Positions 53,094 to 62,629 of a stretch of DNA of 64,000 nucleotides are shown piece by piece (position 1 is the first letter of the stretch; each line of letters begins with the position of its first letter). Location of the stretch: the NCBI GenBank assembly GCA_947383005.1, contig CANDBT010000001.1, positions 124,001 through 188,000 on the forward strand, given 5' to 3'. The position numbers were made by a program, and so were the translations under genes. Origin of the DNA: an uncultured bacterium. Its GTDB lineage: Bacteria; Bacillota; Clostridia; Lachnospirales; Lachnospiraceae. The notes under the pieces are model-generated. The model saw nothing but the letters and a program-made list of their open reading frames with translations. It was not told where the DNA came from and made no database searches.

Positions 53094-55703
53094 TTATTGT
53101 TGTGCTTCTTGCAGACATTTAGCTGCCTGAATGATGATTGTAGGCGTCAGGGAAAATACGATGATCGTTAATACCTGGCGCAGGCTCAGGTCGGCAGCGG
53201 CGAATAATACCTGCAGTCCGGGGAGGAACAGGACAGCCGCCAAAAGGATGACACCAGCTTCAAATGCCATCAGGCTCCATAAATTGCTGGAAATACCTAA
53301 TCGGATAATCGAATGGCTGCTGCGGCAGTTAAAGCCATGAAACAGACGGGCCAAAGTTAAAGTGGCAAATGCTATTGTACTGCCGGTTCCTGCGCCGCCG
53401 GTAGCAAGACCCAGATGAAACGCTAACATTGTGCAAATAGCCATAAGCCCGCCCTGGATTAAAATGCTGGTGAGAAAATGTTTGGTCAGGATTCCTTCTT
53501 TCGGATTTCGTGGCGGATTGGTTAGGAGACTGTCTTCCTGGGGCTCCATTCCAATGGCGATGGCGGGAAGGGAGTCGGTCAGCAAGTTGATAAATAACAG
53601 ATGTACCGGCGCGAAAGGCATAGGCAGCCCGACCAGGGAAGTATACAGAACGCTGAGGATTCCTGCCATATTGCCGGATAGCAGAAATTGGATTGCATGC
53701 CGAATATTCCGATATACATTCCGCCCGTTAGCCACAGCTTTAATAATGGTGGCAAAATTATCGTCAGTCAGAATCATGGAAGCGGCATCTTTGGCCACTT
53801 CCGTGCCGGTAATACCCATGGCGATACCGATATCGGCTTTTTTCAGTGCGGGGGCATCATTTACCCCGTCTCCGGTCATAGCGACGATATGTCCGCAGGA
53901 TTGCCAGGCTTCCACGATACGGATTTTGTGTTCCGGAGATACGCGGGCATAAACGGCAATCCGATTCAAATGTTTTTGTAGTTGTTCGTCATTCATAGAG
54001 TCCAGTTCGGCTCCGGTAATGGCTAAGTCTCTTTCGCCCAGCAAACCGATTTTTCGCGCAATGGCTATGGCCGTGATTTTATGGTCGCCGGTTATCATTA
54101 TCGGACGGATACCTGCACGGCGTGCGTGAATTACGGCTGTTCGGGATTCAATCCGGGGCGGATCCATCATAGCAACCATGCCCAAAAAGGTCAACTCCTG
54201 TTCTTTTTGGTTCTCGGCCGTTTGTTTGTCGTTTAATTCTTTGCAGGCCATAGCCAACACTCGCAGGCCTTGTTTTGACCATTCCAGATTTTGCTGCAGG
54301 ATCTGTTGCCTGCAGGAACCGGTTAAGGGGCGCGGACCGGCAGACGTCAGGATTGTTCCTGAACGTTCCAGCAGGATATCCGGGGCGCCTTTGGCAAAAA
54401 GGACCTTTTTTTCGTCGATTAAATGAACAGAACTCATCAGTTTTCGGCTTGAATTAAAAGGAATCTCTGCCAGGCGCGGAAAAAGTCGGCGCAGATGAAG
54501 GATGTCTATGCCGGCAAGTTGCCCTATTTCTAATAAGGCGGTTTCCGTAGGATTGCCGATGAGGGAACCGCAGTCATCAAGTTGGGCATCATTTGCCAGG
54601 ACTGCTGCGTAAAGCAGGCAACGGTGTACCGGATGATAGGAATGAACCAAATAGGGTTTTAGGACATGATGGTCGGCATAGATTTCCTGGACGCTCATCC
54701 GGTTTTGTGTAAGAGTGCCGGTTTTGTCGGAGCAGATGACCGATACACATCCCAGGCTTTCCACGGCTTTTAAATCTTTGATGATGGCGTTTTCTTTAGC
54801 CATACGCTGTGTCCCCATGGCCTGAACAATAGTGACAATGGAACCTAAAGCTTCGGGGATGGCAGCTACAGCCAAGGCTACGGCAAACATAAGGGAATCT
54901 AAGAGAGGCATATGCCGGTATAGGCTTAAGGCGAAAACCGCCGCGCAAATCGCCATAATGATGGCGGCCAGGCGGCTTCCAAATTGATCCAGGCTGATTT
55001 GTAAAGGGGTTTTCTTTTCTTCGGCGGCGTTCATCAGCGAGGCAATTTTCCCGATTTCTGTGTTCATGCCGGTAGATGTGACTACTGCTTTGCCTCGTCC
55101 TCCAGTAATAAGAGAACCGGAAAAGACCATATTCCGTTGTTCAGCCAGAGGTACTTGCGCATCTGCCAGCCGTTCGGCCTGTTTTTCTACTCCATCGGAC
55201 TCTCCTGTCAAGGAGCTTTCATTGACCGTTAGGTTGTGGCATTCTAGCAACCGCCCATCGGCAGCGACTAAATCTCCGGCTTCCAATAAAAGGATATCGC
55301 CAGGAACAACTTGGGCAGAAGGAATATCCAACGGATATCCGTCACGCAGGACACGGGCTGAAGGGGAAGACAAAGCTTTCAGCCCTTCCAGGGATTTCCG
55401 TGCTTTTTCATGCTGCACTGTACCAAGGACAGCATTGAGAATAATTACGGCAAAGATGACGATTGTACTTTCCATGTTATTGGAAACCATGGAAATTACG
55501 GCGGCAACTATCAGGATAATAACCAGCAGATCTTTAAATTGTTCTAAAAAGATCTCCCAGGCTTTTTTGTGTGCCTGCTCTCTCAGGACGTTTTCACCGG
55601 TTTGGACCAAAAGCGTTTCTGCTGCTTGGGAAGTCAGCCCTCCGGGAGAGGAGTGCATTTGTTCCAATACGGATTCTTTTGAAATCTTGTACCATTCGTT
55701 CAT
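53094..55703 (-). CDS. Calcium-type cation-transporting P-ATPase
   Basis: 869 residues. AGAGGTGCGGCGAC precedes the ATG. N-terminal cation-ATPase motif (WYKISKESVLEQMHSSPGGL), actuator TGES loop (ESSLTGESDGVEK), M4 AVAAIPEALGSIVT, phosphorylation site CSDKTGTLTQN (Asp about 321), MITGDHKITAIAIARKIG, MTGDGVNDAPALKKADIGIA, and a C-terminal group of four helices. It matches type IIA/IIB Ca2+ pumps (PacL/LMCA1-like) that export Ca2+. The M4 PEAL in place of PEGLP is a small departure. Single gene on the minus strand. Confidence 0.94.
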   Translation of the reverse strand: MNEWYKISKESVLEQMHSSPGGLTSQAAETLLVQTGENVLREQAHKKAWEIFLEQFKDLLVIILIVAAVISMVSNNMESTIVIFAVIILNAVLGTVQHEKARKSLEGLKALSSPSARVLRDGYPLDIPSAQVVPGDILLLEAGDLVAADGRLLECHNLTVNESSLTGESDGVEKQAERLADAQVPLAEQRNMVFSGSLITGGRGKAVVTSTGMNTEIGKIASLMNAAEEKKTPLQISLDQFGSRLAAIIMAICAAVFALSLYRHMPLLDSLMFAVALAVAAIPEALGSIVTIVQAMGTQRMAKENAIIKDLKAVESLGCVSVICSDKTGTLTQNRMSVQEIYADHHVLKPYLVHSYHPVHRCLLYAAVLANDAQLDDCGSLIGNPTETALLEIGQLAGIDILHLRRLFPRLAEIPFNSSRKLMSSVHLIDEKKVLFAKGAPDILLERSGTILTSAGPRPLTGSCRQQILQQNLEWSKQGLRVLAMACKELNDKQTAENQKEQELTFLGMVAMMDPPRIESRTAVIHARRAGIRPIMITGDHKITAIAIARKIGLLGERDLAITGAELDSMNDEQLQKHLNRIAVYARVSPEHKIRIVEAWQSCGHIVAMTGDGVNDAPALKKADIGIAMGITGTEVAKDAASMILTDDNFATIIKAVANGRNVYRNIRHAIQFLLSGNMAGILSVLYTSLVGLPMPFAPVHLLFINLLTDSLPAIAIGMEPQEDSLLTNPPRNPKEGILTKHFLTSILIQGGLMAICTMLAFHLGLATGGAGTGSTIAFATLTLARLFHGFNCRSSHSIIRLGISSNLWSLMAFEAGVILLAAVLFLPGLQVLFAAADLSLRQVLTIIVFSLTPTIIIQAAKCLQEAQQ

Positions 55704-55853
55704 GTCGCCGCACCTCTTTTTCTTTTCTGGCCTTTTGATTTTGATGATAGCACGGGGGGTCAGCGCTTTGGCGCTGAACTGTGCGATAAGGAGTCACTTG
55801 CATTAGATTTCTGACCTTGGAGCCTTGATATCATTATATTCATGGCAGGAAAC

Positions 55854-55900
55854 AAAAAAGACCTTCTGCACGAAAATACGTTTCGCTGCAAAAGGTCTTT
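55854..55900 (-). terminator. Terminator of trpS
   Basis: AAAGACCTT (55857-55865) and AAGGTCTTT (55892-55900) plus inner TGCA/TGCA; a T run follows on the minus strand. Confidence 0.85.
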
Positions 55901-55916
55901 GAAGTGTGAACTATTG

Positions 55917-56930
55917 TTAGTGAACGGTAGTGATTCTCTCTGGAAATCCGACTTTCTTTTGTACTTTTCTTAAAGTTTTATTGGAAAAATACTGAGCCTT
56001 TTCGGTGTTGTTTTTAATTGCCGCGTTCAGATAATCCTTATTTTTGCTCAGGTCGGCAAAGCGATCCTGTAAAGGTTTCAGAACACTCACAACGGCTTCG
56101 CCTACGGCAGATTTGAACTCCCCGTAACCCTTACCGTCAAATTCCTTTTCCGTCTCGGCGGGAGTTTTTCCGGTGCAGGAACAATAAATATCAATCAGGT
56201 TGCGGATGCCCGGCTGCTCTTCCCGATAGCGCACGCAAGCTTCCGAATCGGTGACAGCTCTCTTAAACTTACGTACAACCGTGTCAGGATCATCCATCAG
56301 ATAAATGCTGGCATTAGGGTTTTCATCGGATTTAGACATCTTTTTTGAGGGATCCTGCAGACTCATGATCTTGGCGCCCACTTTCCCGAGATAGACTTCC
56401 GGGATAGTAAACACATCACCGTAGATGGCGTTGAACCGTTGGGCAATGTCACGGGTAATCTCCAAATGCTGCATTTGATCAATCCCTACGGGAACCACAT
56501 CCGCCTGGTACAGCAAAATATCTGCGGCCATCAATACCGGATAGGTGAAAAGGCCGGCGTTGATATTGTCTGCATGTTTGGCGGCCTTGTCCTTAAACTG
56601 GGTCATACGGTTCAGTTCACCCATATACGTGAAACAATTGAGTATCCACGCCAGTTCGGCATGGCCGCTGACGTGGGATTGGTAATAAATACAGTTTTTT
56701 TCCGGATCCAGACCAGCGGCAACGTACAAGGTAAGCAGCGTCCGTGCCCGTTTGCGCAGCTCTGCCGGGTCTTGCCGGATGGTAATGGAGTGCATATCCA
56801 CTACGCTGTAAAAAGTTTCATATTCATCAGCGATAGTGACCCAATTCTTTAAGGCACCCAGATAATTTCCCAAAGTAAGATTCCCTGTTGCCTGCATACC
56901 ACTGAATAGTACTTTTTTTCCATCTAACAT
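55917..56930 (-). CDS. trpS: Tryptophanyl-tRNA synthetase
   Basis: 337 residues, AAAGGAGAATAAACGATT before ATG. Class I synthetase: SGMQATGNLTLGNYLGALKN holds the HIGH-like motif, KKMSKSDENPN the KMSKS loop; YQADVVPVGIDQMQHLEITR binds tryptophan. It charges tRNA-Trp. It has its own promoter overlapped by an inverted repeat; no T-box is present (the upstream gap is only 85 nt). Confidence 0.96.
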   Translation of the reverse strand: MLDGKKVLFSGMQATGNLTLGNYLGALKNWVTIADEYETFYSVVDMHSITIRQDPAELRKRARTLLTLYVAAGLDPEKNCIYYQSHVSGHAELAWILNCFTYMGELNRMTQFKDKAAKHADNINAGLFTYPVLMAADILLYQADVVPVGIDQMQHLEITRDIAQRFNAIYGDVFTIPEVYLGKVGAKIMSLQDPSKKMSKSDENPNASIYLMDDPDTVVRKFKRAVTDSEACVRYREEQPGIRNLIDIYCSCTGKTPAETEKEFDGKGYGEFKSAVGEAVVSVLKPLQDRFADLSKNKDYLNAAIKNNTEKAQYFSNKTLRKVQKKVGFPERITTVH

Positions 56931-56958
56931 AATCGTTTATTCTCCTTTTCGAATGAAA

Positions 56959-56989
56959 TTAGTTTAACACTGCCTAAACTAATTGTCAA
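56959..56989 (-). promoter_or_regulatory. trpS promoter with overlapping inverted repeat
   Basis: On the minus strand TTGACA-17 bp-TAAACT. TTAGTTTA and TAAACTAA (56959-56966, 56975-56982) are perfect 8-bp arms covering the -10 and half the spacer, an operator-like placement. Confidence 0.65.
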
Positions 56990-57015
56990 TCGGTGGGCGG
57001 AGTTTTTGACTAAGG

Positions 57016-58353
57016 TCAGAAGGTTATTACGCCAAGCACGAGGCCGGCGATCATGCAAACAATACTGACGCCCCAAATCCAGAAAAAGCTGCTTTTGATA
57101 TGGTCTTTGATTTCCACACCGGCCAGGCCGACCCCCAGAAAGGTGGCAGGAACCACGGGACTGATGAAGGTAGCACAGTTACGGCATACTACCATGGCAA
57201 TGGCGGTATGGGCCGGATCGACACCAAACTGATTGCCGACACCGATTAATACCGGAAGCAGCCCATAGAAATAGGAATCGGTACAGAACAAAAGGGTCAG
57301 CGGTACAGAAATTACACCGATAATCAACGGCAGGAAACGTCCCATGGACTGAGGAATGAACGAAGCCAGGATAGTTGCCATATGGTTCATGATTTCACTG
57401 TCTTCCAGCACACCTAAAAATACTCCGGCAGCCAAGATGGTGGAAGCCATGGTAAGAGCCGGGCCGGCATGGGATTTGATGATTTTTCCCTGAAGCTTCG
57501 CACCGGGATAATTGACTAACAAAGCGACGACGCAGCCAACCATGAATGTATAATAGGAAGGAACATCCAAAAATACTAAAGCGACAATAATGGCCAGAGT
57601 CCAGACTACATTGAAAGCGAACAGTTTTGGCCTTGCTAAATCATTGGAGGCGGAGGCTTCTGCCAGTTCTTCGGAATCTCCGGAATCATCCATTGCCAGA
57701 GTGCTGTTCTCGCCGGCGCCACGTTTTTTCTCAACTGTACCCCAGAAAATAGCAGTGAACAAGGCAATAATGATACCTACAATTTGCATGGGAAGGAGTT
57801 TCATCCATAATTGATTTGCGTCGATTTCCAAAACGGAGGCGGAGCGCATGGTAGGGCCGCCCCAGGGAAGCAGATTCATCACGCCCATGGCAGTAACGCA
57901 GATCAGCAACAAGGTAGTCGGACGCATTTTCAGTTTCTTATATACCGGAAGCATGGCAGGAATGGTAATCAGGAAGGTGGAAGCGCCGCCGCCGTCCAAG
58001 TGGCCGATCATGGCAATGATACAGGTCATAAGAGCGACACCTACTACATTGTTGCCTACTTTTTTCATCAAGGCGTTGATAATCCGGTCAAACATGCCCA
58101 CATCGGACATTATGCCAAAGAACAGTACGGAAAAGATAAACAGCGCGGCGGTTGAATGTACGCCCTTAACGCCAGCGGAAATAAAATCGCCCATCTGTTC
58201 GATAGTGAAAGTTCCGGTCAGAACCAGAATCAGCGCTGTAATCGTGGATACTCCGATAAAAGCAATCGCAGGTACCGTTACGTTTCTCAGCAGTAAAACA
58301 ATAATCATGATGATTGTAGCAAATCCCAGTAACGCAAGCATGGTTTCATTCAT
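57016..58353 (-). CDS. CitMHS-family (citrate-metal) transporter
   Basis: 445 residues, AAAGGAGGGGAAAGTC before ATG. About twelve membrane helices; LDGGGASTFLITIPAMLPVY and NLLPWGGPTMRSASVL match CitM/CitH proteins that take up metal-citrate. VVCRNCATFISPVVPATFLG and FCTDSYFYGLLPVL are further family motifs. A cytosolic loop of about 40 residues lies near the middle. The gene for a Cache histidine kinase is directly upstream on the same strand, so citrate or another di/tricarboxylate is the likely cue. Confidence 0.9.
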   Translation of the reverse strand: MNETMLALLGFATIIMIIVLLLRNVTVPAIAFIGVSTITALILVLTGTFTIEQMGDFISAGVKGVHSTAALFIFSVLFFGIMSDVGMFDRIINALMKKVGNNVVGVALMTCIIAMIGHLDGGGASTFLITIPAMLPVYKKLKMRPTTLLLICVTAMGVMNLLPWGGPTMRSASVLEIDANQLWMKLLPMQIVGIIIALFTAIFWGTVEKKRGAGENSTLAMDDSGDSEELAEASASNDLARPKLFAFNVVWTLAIIVALVFLDVPSYYTFMVGCVVALLVNYPGAKLQGKIIKSHAGPALTMASTILAAGVFLGVLEDSEIMNHMATILASFIPQSMGRFLPLIIGVISVPLTLLFCTDSYFYGLLPVLIGVGNQFGVDPAHTAIAMVVCRNCATFISPVVPATFLGVGLAGVEIKDHIKSSFFWIWGVSIVCMIAGLVLGVITF

Positions 58354-58494
58354 GACTTTCCCCTCCTTTAAGTGTTTTTGAGATGTGATGTTTTCTTATG
58401 GGGAAAGTATAATGGATGATTCTTACATCCACCATAGCGCTATCTTAAAATTAGTTAATCCTGGTCTTACAAATTATTAAGATTTGTCGGGTTA

Positions 58495-60903
58495 CTATAT
58501 CTTAACTGATTTTAAGGCTTCCAGGATAGAGGCTATGGAAACCGGTTTATCAATATAGGCATTAAGGATTCCTTTCTGCTTGGCTTCTACCAGTTCGCGG
58601 GTTATCCGGTCGGCCATGATGATTTTTATTAAATTTGGATGTTGGCCCTGAATAGACATATAGAAATCCACGGCCATTTGTCCGGAAATGGATTGCTCGG
58701 CTACTAATGCGTCGAAGGCTTTTGTACCTTCCCTTTTTGATTCTTCCAGCGCCTGTAAAGCTTCCTGAAAATTCATCCGGCATATCAGGGAAATCTGCAG
58801 CTTGGCGGCGTCCTTTTCCAGCAGTTTAAGGACTTTGGGGTTATCATCGACAATCAGCAGTTTTGCCTGCCCGCCGTCGGTGGTTTCCTTGGAGGATGGG
58901 GTGTCAGTATCTGCATGGTCAGACAAACCACTGAAATGGGCGGTGGATCCGGTTTTTCCGGTGTTTTGTTTGCTGACCGGGAGATACAGGCAAAACATGC
59001 TGCCTATGCCTTCTTCGCTTTCTACATAGAGGCCGCCCTTGTGGGAGCGGATAATCTGTTCTACCAGGGCCAGCCCCAGGCCAGTGCCTTTTCCTCCCTT
59101 TTTGGTAGTAAAGAAAGGATCAAAAATCTGGTTAAGGATTTCCTGGTTCATTCCACATCCGTTATCGGAAACGGAAACTTGTACATAATGCTCCCAGTTC
59201 TCTGACGCGGCCGGCAAACTGATATGGGCGACTTTTGTCTGACCGGTATTGGAAGCGGTTTTTAGTTGCTTCAGTTCGTCCCGCTCCACAATAGCAGCGT
59301 CAATTCGGATTTTTCCGTCTTTGTGGCCGATAGCATGAATGGCGTTGACACAGATATTCAGGATTACCTGATTGATTTGTGTTTCGTTGCTGAGAATGTA
59401 TTCCTGCTGCAGGCAGATATGTTCCTCCAGGGAAATGTTTGGCGGGCAGACGGAACGGACCATTTTTAAAGCCCGTACCAACATTTTGGCAGCATGAGTA
59501 TTTTTATAAGCGGTTTCCATGTTTTTGCGGCTGAGAGAGGAAATTTGCTGAATAATCTCCTTGGCCTTTTCTGCTGCTTCGTAAATTTCCAAAGCATGAT
59601 CATATTGTTCGGAATCTTCCGGCAAATCCATCATCAGCAAGTCGGCATAGCCCATAATGGGGGTCAGCATGTTGTTAAATTCATGGGCAATACCACCGGT
59701 CATTGTTCCCATAATCTGCAGCCGTTGCTGATGGGCGATGGTCTCCTCGCTGCGGTGCATTTCTTCCAGCAGTCGGTTCAATTCTGTCAGGTAAGCGATT
59801 TGTTCGGTATCCTTTTGTTTCTGCAGCATCATCCGTACCATATATAAGGCCATAGCGATCATTACCAGAAAAAAGGAGAGAAATAAAATCATTAACTTAA
59901 ACACGCCTTCGACTATCGGGATGTACATATCGTCGTAATCCATTACCGCGCTTAGTATCAGAAAGTCTTCTCCTATTGTTACCGGAACGTAAGCGCTTAC
60001 TTTCCGTACCCTTGGGTAATCAGGGTTCAGCCACCAGTAAGAATAATATTCCTCCACGCCGACCTGGCCCTGCATTTGATGAGAAATCATGCCTTTCAGG
60101 CTTTCCAGGTCCAGGTTCGGGTACATGATTTCCCGCCCGGCGATGACGTCAATGCCCCATTGGGCTTTTTCCGGGTGCATGAGAATTACCCCATGCTTAT
60201 CTTTCAGCACAATATACCCGTTTGTCCCTATCCTTAGTTTTTGGATCAACGCTTCGTAATACTGATCCAGGTTGATGAGTATGGAAAAAGCGCCTCCGCC
60301 GGGAATATCCGTCTGCAGAACCAGGCACATTTGCCCGTTTTCCAGGCTGGCCATCAGCAGGGTTTTGCGGGTATCGATACGGTTGGCGGAATAAACCTTT
60401 TCTATGGGGTATCCCTTGGAGCTTTCCTGGATGCGGCCGTTGGCATCTTCTATGATTACATCATAGACAAATTGGCTGTGGGAGGAGATATATTCGTTCA
60501 GTAACTGGTTTCCGGTTCCGTTTCCCGGGAAAATGGAGTATGTTTGATATAAGCTGTCCAGGTCGGCAGCATATTCTTTAATAAAAACATCCATATTATC
60601 GCCTAGACTTTGAACGGTCAGTAGTAATTGTTCTTTTTGGGTATCAATGAGGGAATTCCGGTATTCTTTCCAGATCCCTAAACCAGCGCTGGCAGAAATA
60701 GTGAGAACTACAAATAAAATAATGGCTAAAGCAAGAGTTTTTTTGTGGCTATTTTCAGGTAGGTCTGCGCACTTGCTGCACTGACCGTACGATAACTTGA
60801 GCCGGCGAGCAAAAATCCCATCGCCGCAGGCGATTTTCATGGATTTTTGCCAGTTGCTGTGAACGCATGCGAACAGTAACTTTTTGTGAAAGGGCAGTTT
60901 CAT
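58495..60903 (-). CDS. Cache-domain sensor histidine kinase with C-terminal pseudo-receiver
   Basis: 802 residues, AAGGAGAGTAT before ATG. An unusual N-terminal stretch of about 54 residues with five cysteines precedes membrane helix 1 (about 55-76). Residues 80-325 form an extracellular double-Cache-type sensor ([34 protein letters not shown]). Helix 2 at about 330-355. HisKA box [21 protein letters not shown] box [15 protein letters not shown] boxes VSDNGCGMN and [16 protein letters not shown]. The final 120 residues are a receiver-like domain ([17 protein letters not shown] ... YIDKPVS) in which the phosphoacceptor aspartate is replaced by Glu (FDALVAEQS). Pairs with the divergent OmpR-type regulator and the CitMHS gene. 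Confidence 0.92.
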   Translation of the reverse strand: MKLPFHKKLLFACVHSNWQKSMKIACGDGIFARRLKLSYGQCSKCADLPENSHKKTLALAIILFVVLTISASAGLGIWKEYRNSLIDTQKEQLLLTVQSLGDNMDVFIKEYAADLDSLYQTYSIFPGNGTGNQLLNEYISSHSQFVYDVIIEDANGRIQESSKGYPIEKVYSANRIDTRKTLLMASLENGQMCLVLQTDIPGGGAFSILINLDQYYEALIQKLRIGTNGYIVLKDKHGVILMHPEKAQWGIDVIAGREIMYPNLDLESLKGMISHQMQGQVGVEEYYSYWWLNPDYPRVRKVSAYVPVTIGEDFLILSAVMDYDDMYIPIVEGVFKLMILFLSFFLVMIAMALYMVRMMLQKQKDTEQIAYLTELNRLLEEMHRSEETIAHQQRLQIMGTMTGGIAHEFNNMLTPIMGYADLLMMDLPEDSEQYDHALEIYEAAEKAKEIIQQISSLSRKNMETAYKNTHAAKMLVRALKMVRSVCPPNISLEEHICLQQEYILSNETQINQVILNICVNAIHAIGHKDGKIRIDAAIVERDELKQLKTASNTGQTKVAHISLPAASENWEHYVQVSVSDNGCGMNQEILNQIFDPFFTTKKGGKGTGLGLALVEQIIRSHKGGLYVESEEGIGSMFCLYLPVSKQNTGKTGSTAHFSGLSDHADTDTPSSKETTDGGQAKLLIVDDNPKVLKLLEKDAAKLQISLICRMNFQEALQALEESKREGTKAFDALVAEQSISGQMAVDFYMSIQGQHPNLIKIIMADRITRELVEAKQKGILNAYIDKPVSIASILEALKSVKI
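60785..60885. repeat. Palindromic element inside the histidine-kinase 5' end
   Basis: GCAAAAATCC (60809-60818) and GGATTTTTGC (60841-60850) are perfect 10-bp arms around a TCGCCgcaGGCGA stem. GAACAGTAAC at 60871-60880 matches the right end of the family A element at 31264. The palindrome encodes residues about 19-33 of the kinase. Confidence 0.55.
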
Positions 60904-60919
60904 ATACTCTCCTTATCTA

Positions 60920-60948
60920 TTGACTTGGAATTATCTTAATATTATAAT
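60920..60948 (+). promoter_or_regulatory. Strong sigma-A promoter of the response regulator
   Basis: TTGACT-17 bp-TATAAT, 45 nt before the ATG. Confidence 0.82.
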
Positions 60949-60992
60949 GAAGTTGTTTTTTATGCTGTATAAAACGGTATGGGGGGGAAGCT

Positions 60993-61679
60993 ATGGCAGA
61001 CAAAATTTTAATCGTAGATGATGACCCGGCGATCTGTAAGCTGTTGGAAAAGGTTATGCACAGCAACGGGATGGAAACAACGGTTGCGGATAGCGGGACA
61101 ATGGCGTTGCGGCTTTTGGCAAGCTGCAGTTACGACCTGATATTGATGGATGTATCGCTGGGAGATATGGAAGGCTTTGAAGTGATCAAAAATTTGCGGG
61201 GCCAGGGGATCAAAACGCCGGTGATGATTGTCAGTGGGAGAAATGAGGATTATGATTCCCTCTATGGTTTGTCGGTAGGGGCTGATGATTACATTACCAA
61301 ACCCTTCCGTCCTGTAGTGCTGGGAGCCAAGGTAAAAGCGCTGATCCGCCGCAACCGGGATTTGGTTTTGGACAAACCAGATGTGCTCAAATGTGGTCCT
61401 TTTTCTTATCAATATACGGCCATGCGTTTTTATAAAGGGGAAGAAGAGCTGCTTCTTTCCACAAGGGAAGCGGCGCTTATGCTTTTGTTTTTGCAGCATC
61501 CGGGGCAGGTATATACAAAGGAAATGATTTATGAGCAGGTTTGGGGAACCGGCATAGCGGTTGACGATAACGCGATTATGGTGTATATCAACCGTTTGAG
61601 AGGTAAAATTGAGGATGACCGGCAGAAGCCGGTCCATATCATTACTGTCCGTGGCCTGGGATATCGGTTTGTTCCCTGA
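60993..61679 (+). CDS. OmpR/PhoB-type response regulator
   Basis: 228 residues, GGGGGGGAAGCT before ATG. Receiver (1-120): ILIVDDDPAICKLLEKV, ILMDVSLGDMEGFEV (phosphoacceptor Asp), VSGRNEDYDSLYGLSVGADD, YITKPFRP. C-terminal winged helix (about 130-226): TREAALMLLFLQHPGQVYTK, AIMVYINRLRGKIEDD, ITVRGLGYRFVP. Divergent from the Cache histidine kinase with 89 nt between starts, so most likely its partner, controlling the CitMHS transporter. Its gene ends only 11 nt from that of the convergent amidase. Confidence 0.94.
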   Translation: MADKILIVDDDPAICKLLEKVMHSNGMETTVADSGTMALRLLASCSYDLILMDVSLGDMEGFEVIKNLRGQGIKTPVMIVSGRNEDYDSLYGLSVGADDYITKPFRPVVLGAKVKALIRRNRDLVLDKPDVLKCGPFSYQYTAMRFYKGEEELLLSTREAALMLLFLQHPGQVYTKEMIYEQVWGTGIAVDDNAIMVYINRLRGKIEDDRQKPVHIITVRGLGYRFVP

Positions 61680-61690
61680 CTATGCGGCGC

Positions 61691-62488
61691 TTATTTTTTA
61701 ATCGCTTTTTTCACGTCTTTTTTGAATTGTTTCCAGGCATCTTCATGCTCCACAAAGTATTTCGGGCAATCTTTATCAACAATATCATAGTGGCGCAGCA
61801 AGTCATTCGAAGACAGATCAAGTTCCTGGCAAAGCCAGGCGGTCAGTTTGACCAGGGAATCATAAGTCTCCGGATTAAAACGGCCGGTTTCGTCAGGGTG
61901 GCAGACCTCAATCGATATGGTGTCAAAATTGCGCGGGGCATTGGCATAAGCGGCTTCACTTAAAGGAATACATTGAATAATCTCCCCTTCCAATCCGACA
62001 ATAAAATGACTGCTGCGGGAGTCGCCGGGTTCCTGCGGATTTTGGTCGGCCAGGCTGTCAAAGAAATTCCGGTTATTTCTGGCGGAAGTGTTGGGGTTGG
62101 CCAGATAGTGAATGACAATGTTATTGATTTTTTTTATTGTTACATCAGGCCGGGAAAAAATGTTCTTTCGGATAAAATCCTGCTCTATCCATGAAGGGGG
62201 GTCAATTGCTTTTAAATCGATATTAACTGAGTTTTCCCGTTCCCGAAAAACGCGGCCGCAGCCCAGGCCGGAAACGAATCCAATAAGAAGGGCAAGGAAC
62301 ACCGATATTGCCCGTGGGACAAGGGAGGCAAATCCTGAACGCCGCTTTCTGTTTTTTTCGTTGGGTTTTCTGGCATAAGAGCGGGAAGACGGCGCTTTTG
62401 GGGATTCGGAGGGGACGCGAGGCTGAATTTGCCGAATTTTGTCATAATCTTTGCGGAAAATATCATTCTTTGATGTTTTGTTTTTCAT
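61691..62488 (-). CDS. Membrane-anchored N-acetylmuramoyl-L-alanine amidase (Amidase_2)
   Basis: 265 residues from the ATG at 62488 with AAGGAGCTCCTG upstream; an ATG 34 codons earlier lacks one. Basic cytosolic head, one membrane helix near 50-70 (AISVFLALLIGFVSGLGCG), linker, then a PGRP/Amidase_2 domain: NNIVIHYLANP (Zn His), SRSSHFIVGLEGEIIQCIPL, ISIEVCHPD, LLRHYDIVDKDCP (Zn His and Cys). It cleaves the lactyl-amide bond in peptidoglycan on the outside. Zn ligands intact, so active. Confidence 0.9.
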   Translation of the reverse strand: MKNKTSKNDIFRKDYDKIRQIQPRVPSESPKAPSSRSYARKPNEKNRKRRSGFASLVPRAISVFLALLIGFVSGLGCGRVFRERENSVNIDLKAIDPPSWIEQDFIRKNIFSRPDVTIKKINNIVIHYLANPNTSARNNRNFFDSLADQNPQEPGDSRSSHFIVGLEGEIIQCIPLSEAAYANAPRNFDTISIEVCHPDETGRFNPETYDSLVKLTAWLCQELDLSSNDLLRHYDIVDKDCPKYFVEHEDAWKQFKKDVKKAIKK

Positions 62489-62573
62489 CAGGAGCTCCTT
62501 ATATGTATTCTGTCTGAACAGTCCGGATAGCGGGAAAGCCCGTGCCGAATGGATCTTTGATAATGATAAATTT

Positions 62574-62601
62574 ATTATACCATTATCCATAAAAAAAACA
62601 A
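62574..62601 (-). promoter_or_regulatory. Promoter of the amidase in the divergent region
   Basis: On the minus strand TTGTTT-16 bp-TATAAT with TGG before the -10. GATAATG..CATTATC (7-bp arms) and ATAAATTTAT overlap it, a possible operator for the divergent GntR regulator. Confidence 0.5.
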
Positions 62602-62629
62602 TCCATCAACAAACAGAAAGAGAGAGAAC

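Noticed and set aside
53431-53952. Plus-strand open frame over the P-ATPase gene
   Set aside because: Shadow of a highly conserved enzyme gene; no independent start signal.
56931-57015. T-box leader for trpS
   Set aside because: Only 85 nt separate the genes, with no room for stem I and the T-box motif.
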